From NCBI GenBank assembly GCA_027943335.1, contig BSBK01006429.1, positions 310,001 to 374,000 on the forward strand: DNA of 64,000 nt. Reading direction: 5' to 3'. Both the position numbers and the translations under genes were made by a program. Positions 20,131 to 32,622 of this stretch are shown here, in pieces. Each line of letters opens with the position of its first letter. The stretch's first letter is position 1. The notes below the pieces were generated by a model. The model made no database searches. It was not told the DNA's origin and was given only the letters and a program-made list of their open reading frames with translations. The DNA is from Chamaecyparis obtusa (lineage: Eukaryota; Streptophyta; Pinopsida; Cupressales; Cupressaceae).

Positions 20131-21554
20131 AGTACCAGATGATCCTATAGTAATTGATGATAGCTTCCTTGATGAGCACTTATTTTCTATTGATTCTTTT
20201 AATCCATGGTATGCAAACTTACCCAACTACCTTGCCACAAGAAAAACACCGCCTCGCTTCTCTCCTAAACAACACTGCCTGTTGGTTGAGAAGAGTTTTA
20301 ACTTCTCTTGGATATCAGGCTTCATGTTTGATATAGGACCAGACCAGGTCACCAGATGTTATGTTCATGAGGATGAAACTTATGACATTCTCTAGGAATG
20401 TCATGATGAACCATGTGGTGGACATTTTGTAGAAAAATGGACAGCCTATAAAATTTTGACAACTGGATATTACTGGCCTACTTTGCATAAAGATGTAGCA
20501 AAGCATACTTGGCACTATGATAGGTGCCAGCGTATGGGGCATCCCATAAAGTCAGATGAAATGCCCCTATAGCCCCAAGTAGTTGTCATGCCCTTTGACA
20601 AGTGGGGTATTGACTTTGTTGGACCCATTGAACCCTCTTCTCATGGGAAGTCCTACATCTTAGTATGTACTAGCTATACCACCAAATGGGTTGAAGCCAA
20701 AGCTATGAGGCATGCCAGAGATCAAAAAGTTGTTGAGTTCCTCTATGAATGCATATTCACCAGATTTGGAGTACCAAGGGAAATTGTCATAGATCAAGGA
20801 GCACAGTTCACCTCTCATCTTATCAAAAAGTTGATGCAGGAGTATATGGTGCGTCGTGGGAAATCTTCACCCTATCATCCTCAGGCCAATGGTTAGGCTG
20901 AAATCAAAAACTAAGAAATAGAATCTATTCTAACCAAAATAGTAGCTATGCAAAAAAAGGACTAGGCTGCACACCTTCTTGAAGCCATATGGGCATGTCA
21001 CACAACATGGAAAACCACCATAGGGTTTACTCCTTTCGAGTTGGTGTATGGAAAATCAGCCTCCATGCTGATTGAGTTCCAGTATAAAACACTTTGCACA
21101 TCCTTAGATTTGGATATTGGTCTCACCAAATCTCAAGAAGACTAGTTAATGCAATTAAATGGATTGGATGAATACAGGAAGTTTGCCCTCCATAATATAG
21201 AGTTGATACAAAAGATAAGAAAAAAATGGCATGACAAGTTCATTCACGATAAGAAATTTTCTATGGAAGATTGGGCACTGTTGTATGATTCAAGATACCA
21301 TCACACACCTAGGAAATTTCATACCAGATGGCTTGGACCTTATGAGATAATATTAGTATTTGACAATGGAGCCATCTAGCTTTCAACCATTGATCCTATT
21401 AGATTTAAGTTACTTGTCAACAGGCATCGCTTGAAACTTTACAAAAAACCTGTCAACCCTGATGAGTTCATGAAGCAGTTCCAAAGCACAGTTGAAGCAA
21501 GTGATCCTACTGTCAAAGAATCTGGGTCTTCTACCTAGCTTTCTGTCGATTCTT
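20131..21554 (+). pseudogene. Tat/Athila-type integrase
   Basis: 20131-20400 is the RNase H/integrase connector. The HHCC zinc domain is around 20400-20540 (Cys-His at 20399-20404, then HYDRCQ). The catalytic core starts at 20588: KWGIDFVGP has the first Asp (20612) and EIVIDQGAQFTS the second (20792). The SSPYHPQANG motif is followed by TAG exactly where Gln precedes the Ala-Glu of the catalytic Glu, near 20896. The C-terminal part 21149-21379 includes TRWLGPYEI. The run ends at TGA near 21554. There are several further TAG stops (20396, 20571, 20963). Confidence 0.9.
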
Positions 21555-22231
21555 GATTCCATTCAAGAAAACCATAATAAAAATTTCACATTTCTTGGAA
21601 TGATTTCTTCATAATAATTTTCATCTCACCTTCTCTCTCTTCCACCCATTCACCTCATCCCATCATTTCATTCATGCAGGTGCAGTTTTTTGAACAACTC
21701 TTGATGTAGCACTTCCAGGTTCATGCCACATATACTCGTACATATATTATTTTTATTCATTAATTTTTAGGATTTTGTGTCATTTTAATTTTCTACTCTT
21801 GCATAACCTGGCTTGGTGGGACCCATGCCATTACTTAGTTGGGGGGGAACTATTCTATTTTCAAATTAGCATGTAAAATTAAAGTTTCTTGTCTTTGAGA
21901 GATGTCTGCGACATGACTCACTGATCTATCCTTCTGTGATTGCATCATCACATTTGAAGTGAATCAAAGATATTAAAAGCTAAACTTAATTTCTAATGAT
22001 ATGCTATGACATGTTCGGGGTGGCAGCCTTGGCACACGCAAGCTATTATGAGATGTTATGCAAAAAAATATATCATTAGATTTCATGCAAAAATATTTAA
22101 TTCTATGAAGCAAGTTGCAGTTAGTACATCATCTTTTCTTCTGAAACATCTTGTTTTGTAATGCATTGAGGTATGTGATTTACCATAGTCGAGCTCAATG
22201 GAATTAGTAAGTTCTACGAATTCAAAATTCT
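21555..22231 (+). other. Spacer between integrase and the extra ORF
   Basis: Mostly non-coding. A GGGGGGG run at 21841-21848 within TTAGTTGGGGGGGAAC resembles an internal polypurine tract. A weak frame opens at about 22198 with Met-Glu-Leu-Val-Ser-Ser but stops at 22250. Confidence 0.4.
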
Positions 22232-24420
22232 TTGAGAGTAGCAATGAGGGGTGACCTTCAATGGCATGAGCTAGTGGATCATAGGGTTTTATTAAATGAT
22301 GCATTCACTTGTGAAATGTTTAGAAGAAGGGGATGGCTAGATTATTTCCTAAGCCTTAAAGGGTTTGATGAGGAAGTCGCTCTACAATTTTTATCCACCT
22401 TGAAGGATAGATTTGGGGAGGTCAAGGGCTTAAAGATTGAATTCACGAAAGATGTAGTAGCTGAAGTGACTGGTTTGCCACAAGAAGGTGAGCATTGGGT
22501 GACAGACTTCGACCTGCGTTCAACAAGGGCCTAGTTCACTTTGCGCAGTGATCCCTAGTTAGATATTGATAGGAAGCAAGGTACTTGGCAATTATCTTTG
22601 CCTCTGGAATTTATTCAACCAGTTGCATTTGTTATCGAGTACTTCACCTATGATGGATGCTATAAGTATTTACACACTATGCATTTCAAAATTCAAAGTC
22701 ATCTTTGGCACAAAAATAGACCGGTAAATCTTTCCAGCTTCCTGTTTAACATTGTGAAAAAACAAGCTTTATTATTCCAGTCAGGAAGCAACCAGTCTAT
22801 TTCCCATCATTGCTTGATAAAACTAATTGTAGAAAGAGAATTAACTAGACAAAAGGTTGGGACATGAGAAGAATTTTTGCAAATGAATGAGGTTGAGCCT
22901 AGAGTGGTCGGCCCTAGAGGCCACAGTGTTGGTTGGAGAGAGAAAACATCCTCTAGTGTTTGTAAAATTGTTCAAAGAATTGAAATTGATCCTAAAGCCC
23001 CCCCTTCTATTTCTAGGTCACCTAAGAAAATAACTTTCAGTGCTAAAGCCTCTATTTCTCAAAGGAAGAAAAAAAAGAAAAAAGAAGCTTCCAGTATCCC
23101 TGAAGCATCACCATCTGTAAGGACCAGGTCTACATCTAGGGAGGATAAGGGTAAAACAAAGGAGACATAAAAAGAAATATTAGCTCTGCAACCTAGTGGT
23201 ACTATTGACAATGTTGAAGAAACCTTACATTCCCCTGGGGAAGGAAATTTTGAAAACCCTCCTGAAGTAGTTGTAGAGGAAGTAGCCACTAAAAGAAGGA
23301 AATAGAAGAGTCCTCCGAGCTCATCCATACCCCCTAGGAGGAGAAGTAGAAGGCTTTTCAAGAAAGATGTTGAAGATTTTTTTCCTATTGTTAACCTTGA
23401 GTCTTCTGAACCTATAGAAAATGAGTCTTTGGAAAAGTCCTGTTATAAGGAAATGTTTCATCAAACTATAGCCAGTGACACTACATTAAAAGATCAGAGT
23501 CCACAAATAGAAATTAACCTTGGAGTTAACTACATATTTATTAATAGTTATGAGGACTCTGAGGACAAAGAGGAATTTGTAAATAATTCTATCAGGCCAG
23601 ATGTTAGTATGAATTATGAGGAAACCCCTAACTTTGGGACATAAATTATTGAAGAGGTACCCAAGCATAGTAGTCAGGATGGGTTAGAAACGCTGGCTAA
23701 GGTAGTAGGTGATGTTAGTGAGGAAAGCAATGTAGTAAAAACAATTGTTTTATGGAAAGGAGAGTCCCCTGCACCAAAGAAAACAATCAAAACTCCTCAC
23801 TTACCATTTGGATGGGTGGATATACTCAATCAGGAACCTTTACCCCCACCAAATTTTTCTACACCCCTGGCTGTAGGGATAAACCTATACCAACAATTGT
23901 TATGGGAGAAGACACAATGGGAATTAGAAAAGGAAAAATTGAAACAAGTCATTAGTGAGCATAGCTCTCAGTTAGAAAAAAAATCAAATGAGATTGAGGT
24001 ATTTAAATGAAGGATTGATCAAATCACAGGGTTAATTCCAGAGCTAATGGAATGAAGATCACTATCTCTGGTGTATGCATTATTCCTTAAAGAACAACTT
24101 GTTAATTTCAAATTAACAAGAATTGTGGAAGAACTCAATCCTTCTATATCAACCCTTCATGAATTTTTCCATGCCTTTCAGTCTACTCCAATGACTCTGA
24201 AAAACCTATTGTGTGAATTGTACCTACATAACCTAGTAGTCCCTGATGATACAGAGTGGAATTTACTCATCTATGTAGGGGATGTGCAGTTAAGAATGGT
24301 TATGTCTTGGATGTAGAATGAGATAAGTAGGGAACATCAAGTTGTACCATATAGAAACAATGAGATGACATCTCCTTTGATGATGAGGCCTAAATTTCAG
24401 CATTCTAGGTGAACATATTT
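22232..24420 (+). pseudogene. Extra 3' ORF of the Tat/Athila-type element, unknown function
   Basis: Read in pieces. 22232-22534: DEEVALQFLSTLKDRFGEV, then TKDVVAEVTGLPQEGEHW. 22598-22867: VAFVIEYFTYDGCYKYLHT. 22877-23170: a Ser/Lys-rich basic part with KKKKKK. 23429-23644: acidic. 23816-24010: a coiled coil with LEKEKLK. 24071-24316: a helical C-terminus. TAG stops separate several pieces. No signal peptide or transmembrane segment was seen, so it does not look like an Athila env-like gene. The TGLPxEG region recurs in the LINE-linked ORF at 61000-61500, and more weakly in ORF2 of elements A and B. Function unknown. Confidence 0.65.
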
Positions 24421-24611
24421 AGACTGGCTTTCTATCACAGTAAACACTAGTGGGGATAACAAAATATATCTAGTGTGAGAATAAGCTTTTGTAAACTAGG
24501 ACCAACATTCCTCACATGATATTGCCACAACAATCAGTGCCTCCAAGAAGACATAGATAAGGATGTCACATGATCTAAATTCAAAGGAACCTCACTCACC
24601 ACTTTTAGTAC
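24421..24611 (+). other. Tail of the Tat/Athila-type element before its 3' LTR
   Basis: No gene. A G-rich patch AGTGGGGATAAC near 24450 is the best polypurine candidate, but it does not abut the visible LTR start at 24612, which leaves that border uncertain. Confidence 0.4.
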
Positions 24612-25807
24612 TTTTTATCCTCTTCCTAGAATAATTGATTGCACATAGACATGAATTTATGGTTTTCAAGCATATGAACTTATGGTTTTTATGTATATGT
24701 TATATATATGTGTGAACATAAGATGAAAATGTGGATACTTTTAAAGACATAATATCTACTTGAATTCATGGATAGGAATGGTAAATTTAGTAGCTATACA
24801 TGTTAATGAATGTTTCCTTGTCTAAGCTATGTTTTGGGTAGTTACCTCATGTAGCCCTAGACTTGCAAGAGTGCTAATTAAGACTTACACCTTTTCCTAA
24901 TATTAATCATGTAGATATATATGTATATGCTTGGATGTGTGTGCATTGATTGTTTTGTAGGTGTTGACTGTGGGCATTCAAAGACCAACATAGTGGCATT
25001 GGAGTAATCAAAGCCAACCCTGGATTGTAGAATATTCGCAAGCAAAGCAAGTTGATTGATGTTTTCTGTTACATGTGTGCATAGATTTATTTTCCTTAAT
25101 GTGCTATATTTCTAGGATTATTCATGGTCAATGATGTTTCTATTTTTAAACTTTATGAGTTGTAACCGATCCTCATTTATGAAGTGATCATAGATTTAGG
25201 AGATAGTTGTAGCTTTCTTTTAAATAATCGACTCTTGTGACTCTGTTGGAGTTAGTCGAACAAAACTAATTTTTATAATAGAACTCTTGCATACTATTTT
25301 GAATCAAGTGTAATCATTTTGTTATGGATGAAAATAATGTTTAGTTCAAGTTTGTATCTTTCATCTTGATTGTAGTTCTCATTCACTCATTCAAGGGGGC
25401 CCACTTGATGAGTGAATTGTTCTATTAGCGTAGAGTTCATTTTCCTATTTATTTCTAAATAGTTAGAACTCTGTTGTTCCTACAGCTACTAATAATATAA
25501 TTAGTAGCCTATTCCTACAGCACGGTCGATTGGAGTAGTTCCTAGCTGCAATTCCCTACTTTGATTAGAATACATTTGTTTACTAGTTTTAGCATAGTTT
25601 TCCTGAAGCATAAGCATTTGAATTCCATAGATAGTCTTAGAATGAGAAGGTTTGGAGCATATACTTTTCAAATGCTATTCCAAGTTTACATCCCTTGTCA
25701 ATAATTAAATGAGATTGAATAATCCATTTAGAAATTATTTTGGGTGTCCAATCCTGAAATAGGTAGTCCATTACTTTAGGTTTTTGATAATATTATTTGG
25801 CCAAGCA
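24612..25807 (+). repeat. 3' LTR of the Tat/Athila-type element
   Basis: 1196 bp, aligned with 9776-10969; ends GGCCAAGCA and is followed by AGGAG (25808-25812), the probable TSD. Confidence 0.88.
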
Positions 25808-25812
25808 AGGAG

Positions 25813-27564
25813 GACATTGTCGAGTATCAGGAAGAGGTTGTTGAGCATTTAGAAGCTAAATCTGACAATCTTATTGGAGAACCTAAAGATTAAGGAGAAA
25901 AGAAAGAAGAACCTATTTTGGCATAGTATGTAAGGAGACATCACAAGCCTGAACAAATCTTTGGAGACAAAAAAAATTGAAGTTCTGACCAGAAGCAAGT
26001 TAAGAGACCCTAGATGTTTATTGTGTGAATTTGAGCCTAAGAAAACAAGGGAGGCGCTAGAAAATGAAGATTGGATCCAAGCCATGAATGAGGCAATAGA
26101 CCAAATAGAGAAGAATGATACCTAGACCCTGGTGCCAAGACCAGAAAACAAAAATGTCAATGGAACAAAATGGGTATTCAGAAATAAGCTTAATTAACAT
26201 GGACAAATCACAAGGAACAAAGAAAGGCTAGTATGCAAAGGCTACATGCAAGAAGAAGGAATAGACTATGGTGAGACATTTTCCCCTATAGCAAGATTAG
26301 GAGTGAGAACTCTACTTGGATATGTTGCCTACAAAGATTTCAAGGTATACCAAATGGATGTCAAGTCTGCATTTTTAAATGGTATATTAGAAGAAGTGTA
26401 CATTAAACAACCTGAAGGAATTGTTGATCCAAACAAGAGACACATGGTTTGCAAATTGAATAAGGTGTTGTATGGACTAAATCAAGCCCCTAGAGCATGG
26501 TATGAGAGACTACATAATTACTTGATACAAATTGGATTCTCAAGGACAAATGACACAAGTAATCTATACATGAAAGATGAAGAAGGTAAAGGAATCTTGT
26601 TAGCTAATAATTTTGTAGATGATATCATATTTGGTGGACAAGATGACCCGTGTAAGAAATTTTCAAATGAGATGCAAACTGAATTTGAAATGTCAATGTT
26701 GGGGAGATAAAATTCTTTGTTGGTTTACAAGTATATGAGATGGAGAAAGGTATTTTCATCACCCAGTCTAAATATGTTAATGAGATATTAAAAACCTTTG
26801 GTATGGAGGATTGAAGGCTAGTAAGTACTCCCATGGCTACCGGACAAAAATTGTCTAAAAATGATGATGCTGCTGAAGTAAAGCAGATTTTGTATAGGTC
26901 CATGATTGGAAAATTGTAGTATGTTGTTCATAACAAACTAGATATTTCTCTAGCAGTTGGGATTGTGGCAAGATTCTCTGCCAATCCTAAGGAAACTCAC
27001 ATGATGGATGTAAAAAGGATAATGAGATATTTGAAAGGGACTGCAGATTATGGACTGTACTACAAGAAGCATGAAAGATTTGAACTGAGAGTCTATAATG
27101 ATGCATATTGGGTAGGAAATGTGGATGATTAAAAGAGTACTAGTGGTGGAGCTTTCTTTCTTGGATAGAGATTAGTTTCCTGGACAAGCAAGAAACAAAA
27201 TTGCATTTCCCAATCTACAGCTGAAGCCAAGTATGTAGTTGTAGCAGTGAATTGTTCAAACTTGGTATGGATAAAGCAATTGTTGATAAGCATGAAAGAA
27301 GAGATCACTAAACCAGTTGTCATCTACTATGACAACACAAGTGCTATCAACATATCTAAGAACCCAGTGATGCACACAAAGACCAAACATATGGCCATCA
27401 AGTATCATTACTTGAGGGAATTGGTACAAGATAAAGAGGTCAGAATGGAATATGTGAATACAAAGGAACAACTAGCAAACATATTCACTAAAGCCTTACC
27501 TAAAGAAGCTCATGAATATCTGAGAGGCAAACTAGGGGTTCTTCCCCTCACTAAGGCTACCTAG
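25813..27564 (+). pseudogene. copia-1 reverse transcriptase and RNase H
   Basis: The entry segment 25813-26240 contains CEFEPKK and ALENEDWIQAM in one frame with TAG where Trp is expected in NDT-W-TLVP (near 26123). RT core 26246-26710: GETFSPIARL, YQMDVKSAFLNG (first Asp), KVLYGLNQAPRAWYERL, and FVDDIIFGG with the Asp pair at 26618-26623. A frameshift follows at about 26710. RNase H resumes by 26880 (LYRSMIGKL) and runs through 27247-27564 (VIYYDNTSAINISKNPV, KHMAIKYHYLRE, NIFTKALPKEAH), ending at TAG near 27562. The active-site residues survive; the frame does not. Confidence 0.92.
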
Positions 27565-28051
27565 TCAAGCTAGGAGCACTGCATCAAATGTGTTGCAAAG
27601 AGTATCTAACAAATTGATGCAGAAAAAGGTCACAGTTTAGGAGTAGCCTAGAGTTGTGAAAAGTATAGCAAAGCTGATAATCAGTCATAAGAAAAGATGA
27701 TAGAGGGAGAAACATTGTTACTGAACTAACAAGATGACATCTACATCTAAAAGATGTATGTTTTAGTTGCTATTTTGGCATTATTGTCAAAGAGGGAGAT
27801 GAATAAGATGAAAACACATGGTAAGATTTCATGGAAGATCAAGTAAGAGGGAGAGATTCAGAGGAAAGGAACACTGAAGAGAATAAGTGGTAGTTATTGT
27901 GTTGACGGTCATCCAAGCAAGGCTAAGAGATTCAAAATCAGAATGAAGCTAAGGATATTATAAATATTTCTGATGTACATAAAAGTTTTGGATTGGTTGG
28001 TGAGTCATGTGTTATTCATATGGTGTTACCATCAATGCCAAAGAGGGAGAT
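27565..28051 (+). other. copia-1 3' untranslated region with polypurine tract
   Basis: No reading frame of note. An AAAGAGGGAGATGAATAAGATGAAAA segment near 27789 echoes the true polypurine tract AAGAGGGAGAT at 28041-28051, which directly precedes the LTR start TGTTGG at 28052. The double tract is also seen in copia-2. Confidence 0.75.
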
Positions 28052-30486
28052 TGTTGGAAACTGCAATTGAAGCAATTTTTGTATTGTCATTGATGTCAAA
28101 CCTTAACTGGTAAGACTGTTGCTATCTAAGAAAGTACTATATTTATTTGATTGTTGAGAAGGATTAGGGAAAAGGTGATAAGAATAGCACCTAAGGAAAG
28201 GTTGAGTTATCTTGATACTTAAATGGGTACTTGATTATGTGGCATAGGGAAAAAGTACAAAGCTATGTGACACATTTATAAAGGAAAAGGTCGACAATAA
28301 ACAAACATTTTAACTTTAACAACATAAAAATGGCATTTATGTTTAGAATTTGGAGATGATGTAAACTAATGAAATGTGTAAAAGTGGATGAAGTTTATGC
28401 CTATATTTAAAAAAATAAAATTGAACAAGAATTCAAGTAGTTTTTTAATTTTTGAAGTCCATTTTTTACTTGCTGAAAAATGCTAAAAAATTAGGGTCTT
28501 GTTCCCACCAAAAAAGTTTATGCAAATAATATTGTTTTCCTTTGATTTCAAAATATGTTATAGATGAAATGTATAGCTAGTGCATAAAAGAAGAAAAATT
28601 AGTTTTCAATGTATATTTTCTCCGTTATAACTACTCAAAGTTTAACATACCTAAAATCAACAATTTTCATCTCCCATCAAATTTCCCCTAACAAATCTAC
28701 ACCATTTAGAAAAAAAATTACACATTCTTGAAGAGAACTCTATCCTCTAGTGTTAAATATAAAATTTCAATTTTTTTGATAAGCTTTACTATTTTTTACT
28801 ATTTTTGAAGTAGCTTGTTCTCGAATGTTAAACTACCTATTGCCAATATTTTAAAATTATAATATAATAGATCTAATTAAAATACTATTAAAATTATATG
28901 TTGATAAACTTGACTCTGTGCTCTAAAAAAGGGTATTTTTATATTTGTAAAAAATATCATCAAAAAGAGTAGGACTTATTGAAACATCATTTTTCTAGAA
29001 TAATTTTATTTCTTTAGTAATTGGTATAGAACATGCATTTAATAGATATTTCCAATTGGAAAAGTTGAAGCACTTATCTAACGTAACTAGAATGAATCTA
29101 GCTAGACCATATGATTGACAAAAAATAATTTTAGTTAGAAGTAATCAAATTCAGCTGTGCTAATAAGTTTTCCTGAAACATGACACAACTTTGTGCTTTT
29201 ACCCCACAATGATAAGATAATAAATTTCTTATCTAAGTAAGAAGTGAGACTAAACAAGTAGGCTTAACTGAGAAAAAGTGAAAAAACCTAGTTTAAGCCG
29301 AGTGATGTTAGTGTCGACCGAGCCAGTATATGCCAAGTAAATTTAATGTTAACCGAACATCAATTTATTGTTGAGGAAGATAGTATTAGTTGAGGAAATA
29401 GTTTCAGTGGTGATCAAGCTACCCAGTGATGACCAAGGAGTTGAACACAGTATTGATTAAGTGTCAGTAATTTACATTTGAGGAAGAATTCAGATTCCTA
29501 GCTGACATAGTTGAATTCTTGGATTATGTAAATCGTGTTGACTTTATTTATTGAATATATGGAAGCATTTAATGCACTATAAACCATTTTATTATAATTA
29601 CATTAAGAGATTTGAAATGTTTCTAGAAGGATGGATGAAGAAAATAATGTTGGAAGGATGTGATAAATTTGACCTAACCCTAAGATCTATGGAGGATATT
29701 AAGCGAAAAAATTTGGATCGACCTATTGAAGAGGTATTGAGGAAACCTAAGTGTGAGGTTGAAAAAAGGATGCTGGAGTTGTTGTTATTGATTGAATAAG
29801 CATAAAAGGCTGAAGGAGAAGGAGATGTGATTTCTTAAAGGGATTTTTGAGAAGATCAGTGATGGAGATGGAAATGGATCACTGTTAGTACACCAACATA
29901 TATATGTAAGAATTGGATCTGTTAATTGCAAAGTGAGTTGTATGTTTTTAGATCAAACACTATTGTTACTTTCTAACCATTGTATTAGTTTAAATCCTTT
30001 AATCAAGGTTGACCTAATAGTCATTGTATAAATCCTTTAATCAAGGTTGCATTCTAATGGAATGTACTTAAGTCCTTTAACAAGGCACACTCCTAATAGG
30101 GTGGTTGAAATCCTTTAACTGGGTCACACCTAGCAGTGTGTTTGTAAACATTTGATAGGGTTGGCTTTTCACAGAGCTCACTTCAAAAGAGTGAAAATAT
30201 CAGTAGCATGTTACAAAGTGGTTTTTCCCAAATTGGGTTTTCACTATAAATCCTAGTGTTAATGCTTGTGTGAATGTTTTGGTTTCAAAATTTATGTGTT
30301 TTGCAATTTAAATACTATTAGATAGTGGACTGCAATATTATATGTTTTTGATATGAATTCTGTAATGACCGAGTAGTTTTTGGTTGTTAGATTTGAGTTA
30401 TTGAAGTGTTTAAATTTTTTATTATACATCTGGACCTGAGAATAACTGATTCACCCCCCTCTTTGTTGTTCTAAATCATATTAACA
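28052..30486 (+). repeat. copia-1 3' LTR
   Basis: 2435 bp, from TGTTGGAAAC to ATTAACA. Its last 760 bp match 1-757. The first 1.2 kb is very AT-rich without coding signal. A short frame at 29551-29799 is copied in the 5' LTR at 1-70, so it is LTR sequence rather than a gene. Hairpins are at about 29990-30240. Confidence 0.9.
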
Positions 30487-31909
30487 CAACCTTCATGGGT
30501 TTTCAAAAGGACCCAAAAGATTCATTCCCAACAATCAAGTTAGAGAGAAAAAACTAAGATGGTAACAAATCATCTAATCAATGAAATTCCAAGGTAACTA
30601 GGTGCACCAAAAGAAGAGATTTTTCAAGGATCGCAATCCTTAACAAATAGAATTTTTCATGACATCTTGAACCACCTATCTTCTATAAGAAATGATAGCC
30701 CAAAAGTGTAGTGAATTCTCTACTAAAATACTCCTCTCCACCTCCATAGAAAAAGATCCCACCTCAATAGGGACAATGGAAAATAAGATAGACAAGAGGG
30801 AAAACTAGATAGAATCCACTCTAGTAACTTGGTATCTAGAATTGAGATAATTCCACAAACAATGATGACAATTCTGCATCCATAAATATATTCCCACCAC
30901 TATGGAATTCATCTCTCCCTCAATAAGGAAATGGAGAGATAACAATGGAAGCATACTTGGTGAATCCCACAAATAAGCCACCAACATGAGCTCCACCTCT
31001 AAAGGATCTGGCTTCACCTCCATAGAAGTTGTGCTAGAAGGAGTCCAACTAGTAGAATCAAGAGATCAAAAGTGAGAAAACTAGAGCCTCCAAGAAAAAT
31101 ACATGGACACAATCCAAATTAATCCAAGATGCAACAAAAAATTAGCAATGACCAAAATATGCCCTTGAAAATTTCTAGCAATAGTCTAGCTATCACCAAG
31201 AGAAAAACTATTAAAAAATCTACTACTAATAATAGAGCCCCAAATAATTTGAGGGTCACAAAAATATAAACTCAAAGTATGAAATCCCAACAATATAACC
31301 TCATAAAAGGGAAACCAAGTAGAAAATAAATTCACAACAAAAGGAAAAGAATAGAGAAAAAAATTCCTTCCAATCCCAATTTTGTCATCCACACTACAAA
31401 AAATAATACCAAAATTTGGAAGTGTTAGTAGACCCTTCTTCCTCCATTGTTCAATCTGCCTCTTCAACACACATAGCATCCAAATGGAGTAGACAAGAGG
31501 CTTCAACCTTAAATTCACTTATATTTCCACCACAATCATGTAGCCTTTAACAATTAGAGAGGCACTCAGATAGAAGCCTCACCCAACCCATCAAGAAAAG
31601 AGAAAGGAAAGATCTCACCAAACTGCTCTTCCTAAGTGACCCTAAATTCTTCTAAGCATGAAGGAAGAAAGAGAATTCAAAGATAATTATCCACCACCAG
31701 GAAATAAGTAGGGTATGATTCTTAAAATATTATAAGTGACTAAACCCAACAACATGCACAAATCCCTCGTTGAAAGGATTCTTAAATAGAAGATAAGCGA
31801 TGTCATTCATACAAACACTAATCCTCCAAAAAGAGTCCTTATAAATCTTCATTACAGGGTCATAAATAGGAGAAGAAATAACAACATAATTAGTTGGATC
31901 TACTCCTAT
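30487..31909. other. Unassigned flanking DNA, left of the chromovirus
   Basis: No recognised domain, LTR or terminal repeat. On - there are short frames (30805-31023 and 31186-31518) that look protein-like, rich in Leu, Phe, Ser and Trp, but with no motif I can name. It was contiguous with 45474-46504 before the chromovirus inserted at GAAAC. It may be an old, decayed retroelement or a gene relic on -. Confidence 0.4.
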
Positions 31910-31914
31910 GAAAC

Positions 31915-32588
31915 TGATGCAAGGTAGTCAAGAGTGGACAACCAATGGCACACCCTAATGACCTAGCCTACTCAACAACATGCGGAAGCAATAAACAACA
32001 ACAATGAGAGAGAGAGAATGTTGAATCTTTCATTAAGTTTCATCAAATAGAATCATACATGTCAAGCTATAAGGCCTTCCTGATTAGGGTTGTCTATTAC
32101 AATGAATTACAGAAATCCTCAAACATGCAAGGATCTGCCAGTGATCTCCAATCTACTATCTTCTTATCTCTATCTAAACTAACTCCCTAAAATTTAACCA
32201 AACAACTATACTTATACAAGAGGCTATCGAACTGATTCAGCCTTTAGATCCATAATCAATGAAAGTAACGGTCAGATCTAGGACCACACACTTCCCAATG
32301 ATGGATACCAGCATCAAATCCATGACCCGTAATCAATGCACAAGTTAGCCTCAACAAGAACTCAAAAGAAACTACTCGGTAAGCAATGATGACTGAGCAA
32401 CAGATAAGTATTGTCAAGCGCCAGTGAAATAACTAACCGCCCAAGAGATAACCAACCACACTTGGTAACCAAAGGAAACTGACCAACTACCTACCAACTC
32501 GGTCAAAGAAGGAACCAAGCAACATAGACAAACTCCAAAATGTTTTGGTGAAACAGGATTTCCAAGGACCCAAGATGCTCCTGCATCA
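31915..32588 (-). repeat. Chromovirus 3' LTR
   Basis: 674 bp, matching 44799-45468. Near 32060-32095 the - strand reads AACCCTAATCAGGAAGGCCT followed by TATAGCTTGACATGT, the R-region motif shared with the solo LTR and the gag-protease element. A TATA-like CTTGTATAAG lies near 32211-32220 on -. Confidence 0.93.
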
Positions 32589-32622
32589 GACACCTAGGGT
32601 TATTTAGAAATGATTCTCCAAA

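Larger units (their letters stand above)
9742..25807 (+). mobile_element. Ty3/gypsy element of Tat/Athila type with extra 3' ORF
   Basis: Order: LTR, TGGTGCC-type primer site, gag, protease, RT with YMDD, RNase H, integrase, then a long extra coding region before the 3' LTR. RT before integrase defines Ty3/gypsy; the primer site and large 3' region fit the Tat/Athila group. AGGAG occurs at 9737-9741 and 25808-25812, and removing one copy plus the element rejoins the copia-1 frame smoothly, which supports it as the TSD. LTR similarity is only clear from 9776 and 24612, so the first 34 bases of the 5' LTR are uncertain. Two younger elements lie in its protease. Gag and pol hold many TAG stops. 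Confidence 0.88.
1..30486 (+). mobile_element. Ty1/copia LTR retrotransposon copia-1 (5'-truncated by window edge)
   Basis: Autonomous-type copia element whose order is LTR, primer site, gag, protease, integrase, reverse transcriptase, RNase H, purine tract, LTR. The visible 5' LTR (1-757) matches the 3' end of the LTR at 28052-30486. The body is split twice: element A sits between gag and protease, and a Tat/Athila-type gypsy element sits between integrase and reverse transcriptase. The integrase-before-RT order and the FVDD active site place it in Ty1/copia. Gag and pol carry many stops and frameshifts, so it is dead. The 3' flank begins CAACC; its matching TSD lies outside the window. Confidence 0.93.

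Noticed and set aside
22232..24420. Env-like gene, as reported in Athila elements
   Set aside because: Position fits, but no signal peptide, transmembrane segment or glycoprotein-like Cys pattern was seen; the content is basic, acidic and coiled-coil.
29551..29799. 82-codon frame in the copia-1 3' LTR as a gene
   Set aside because: Lies wholly in the LTR; the 5' LTR copy at 1-70 has the same sequence; no domain.
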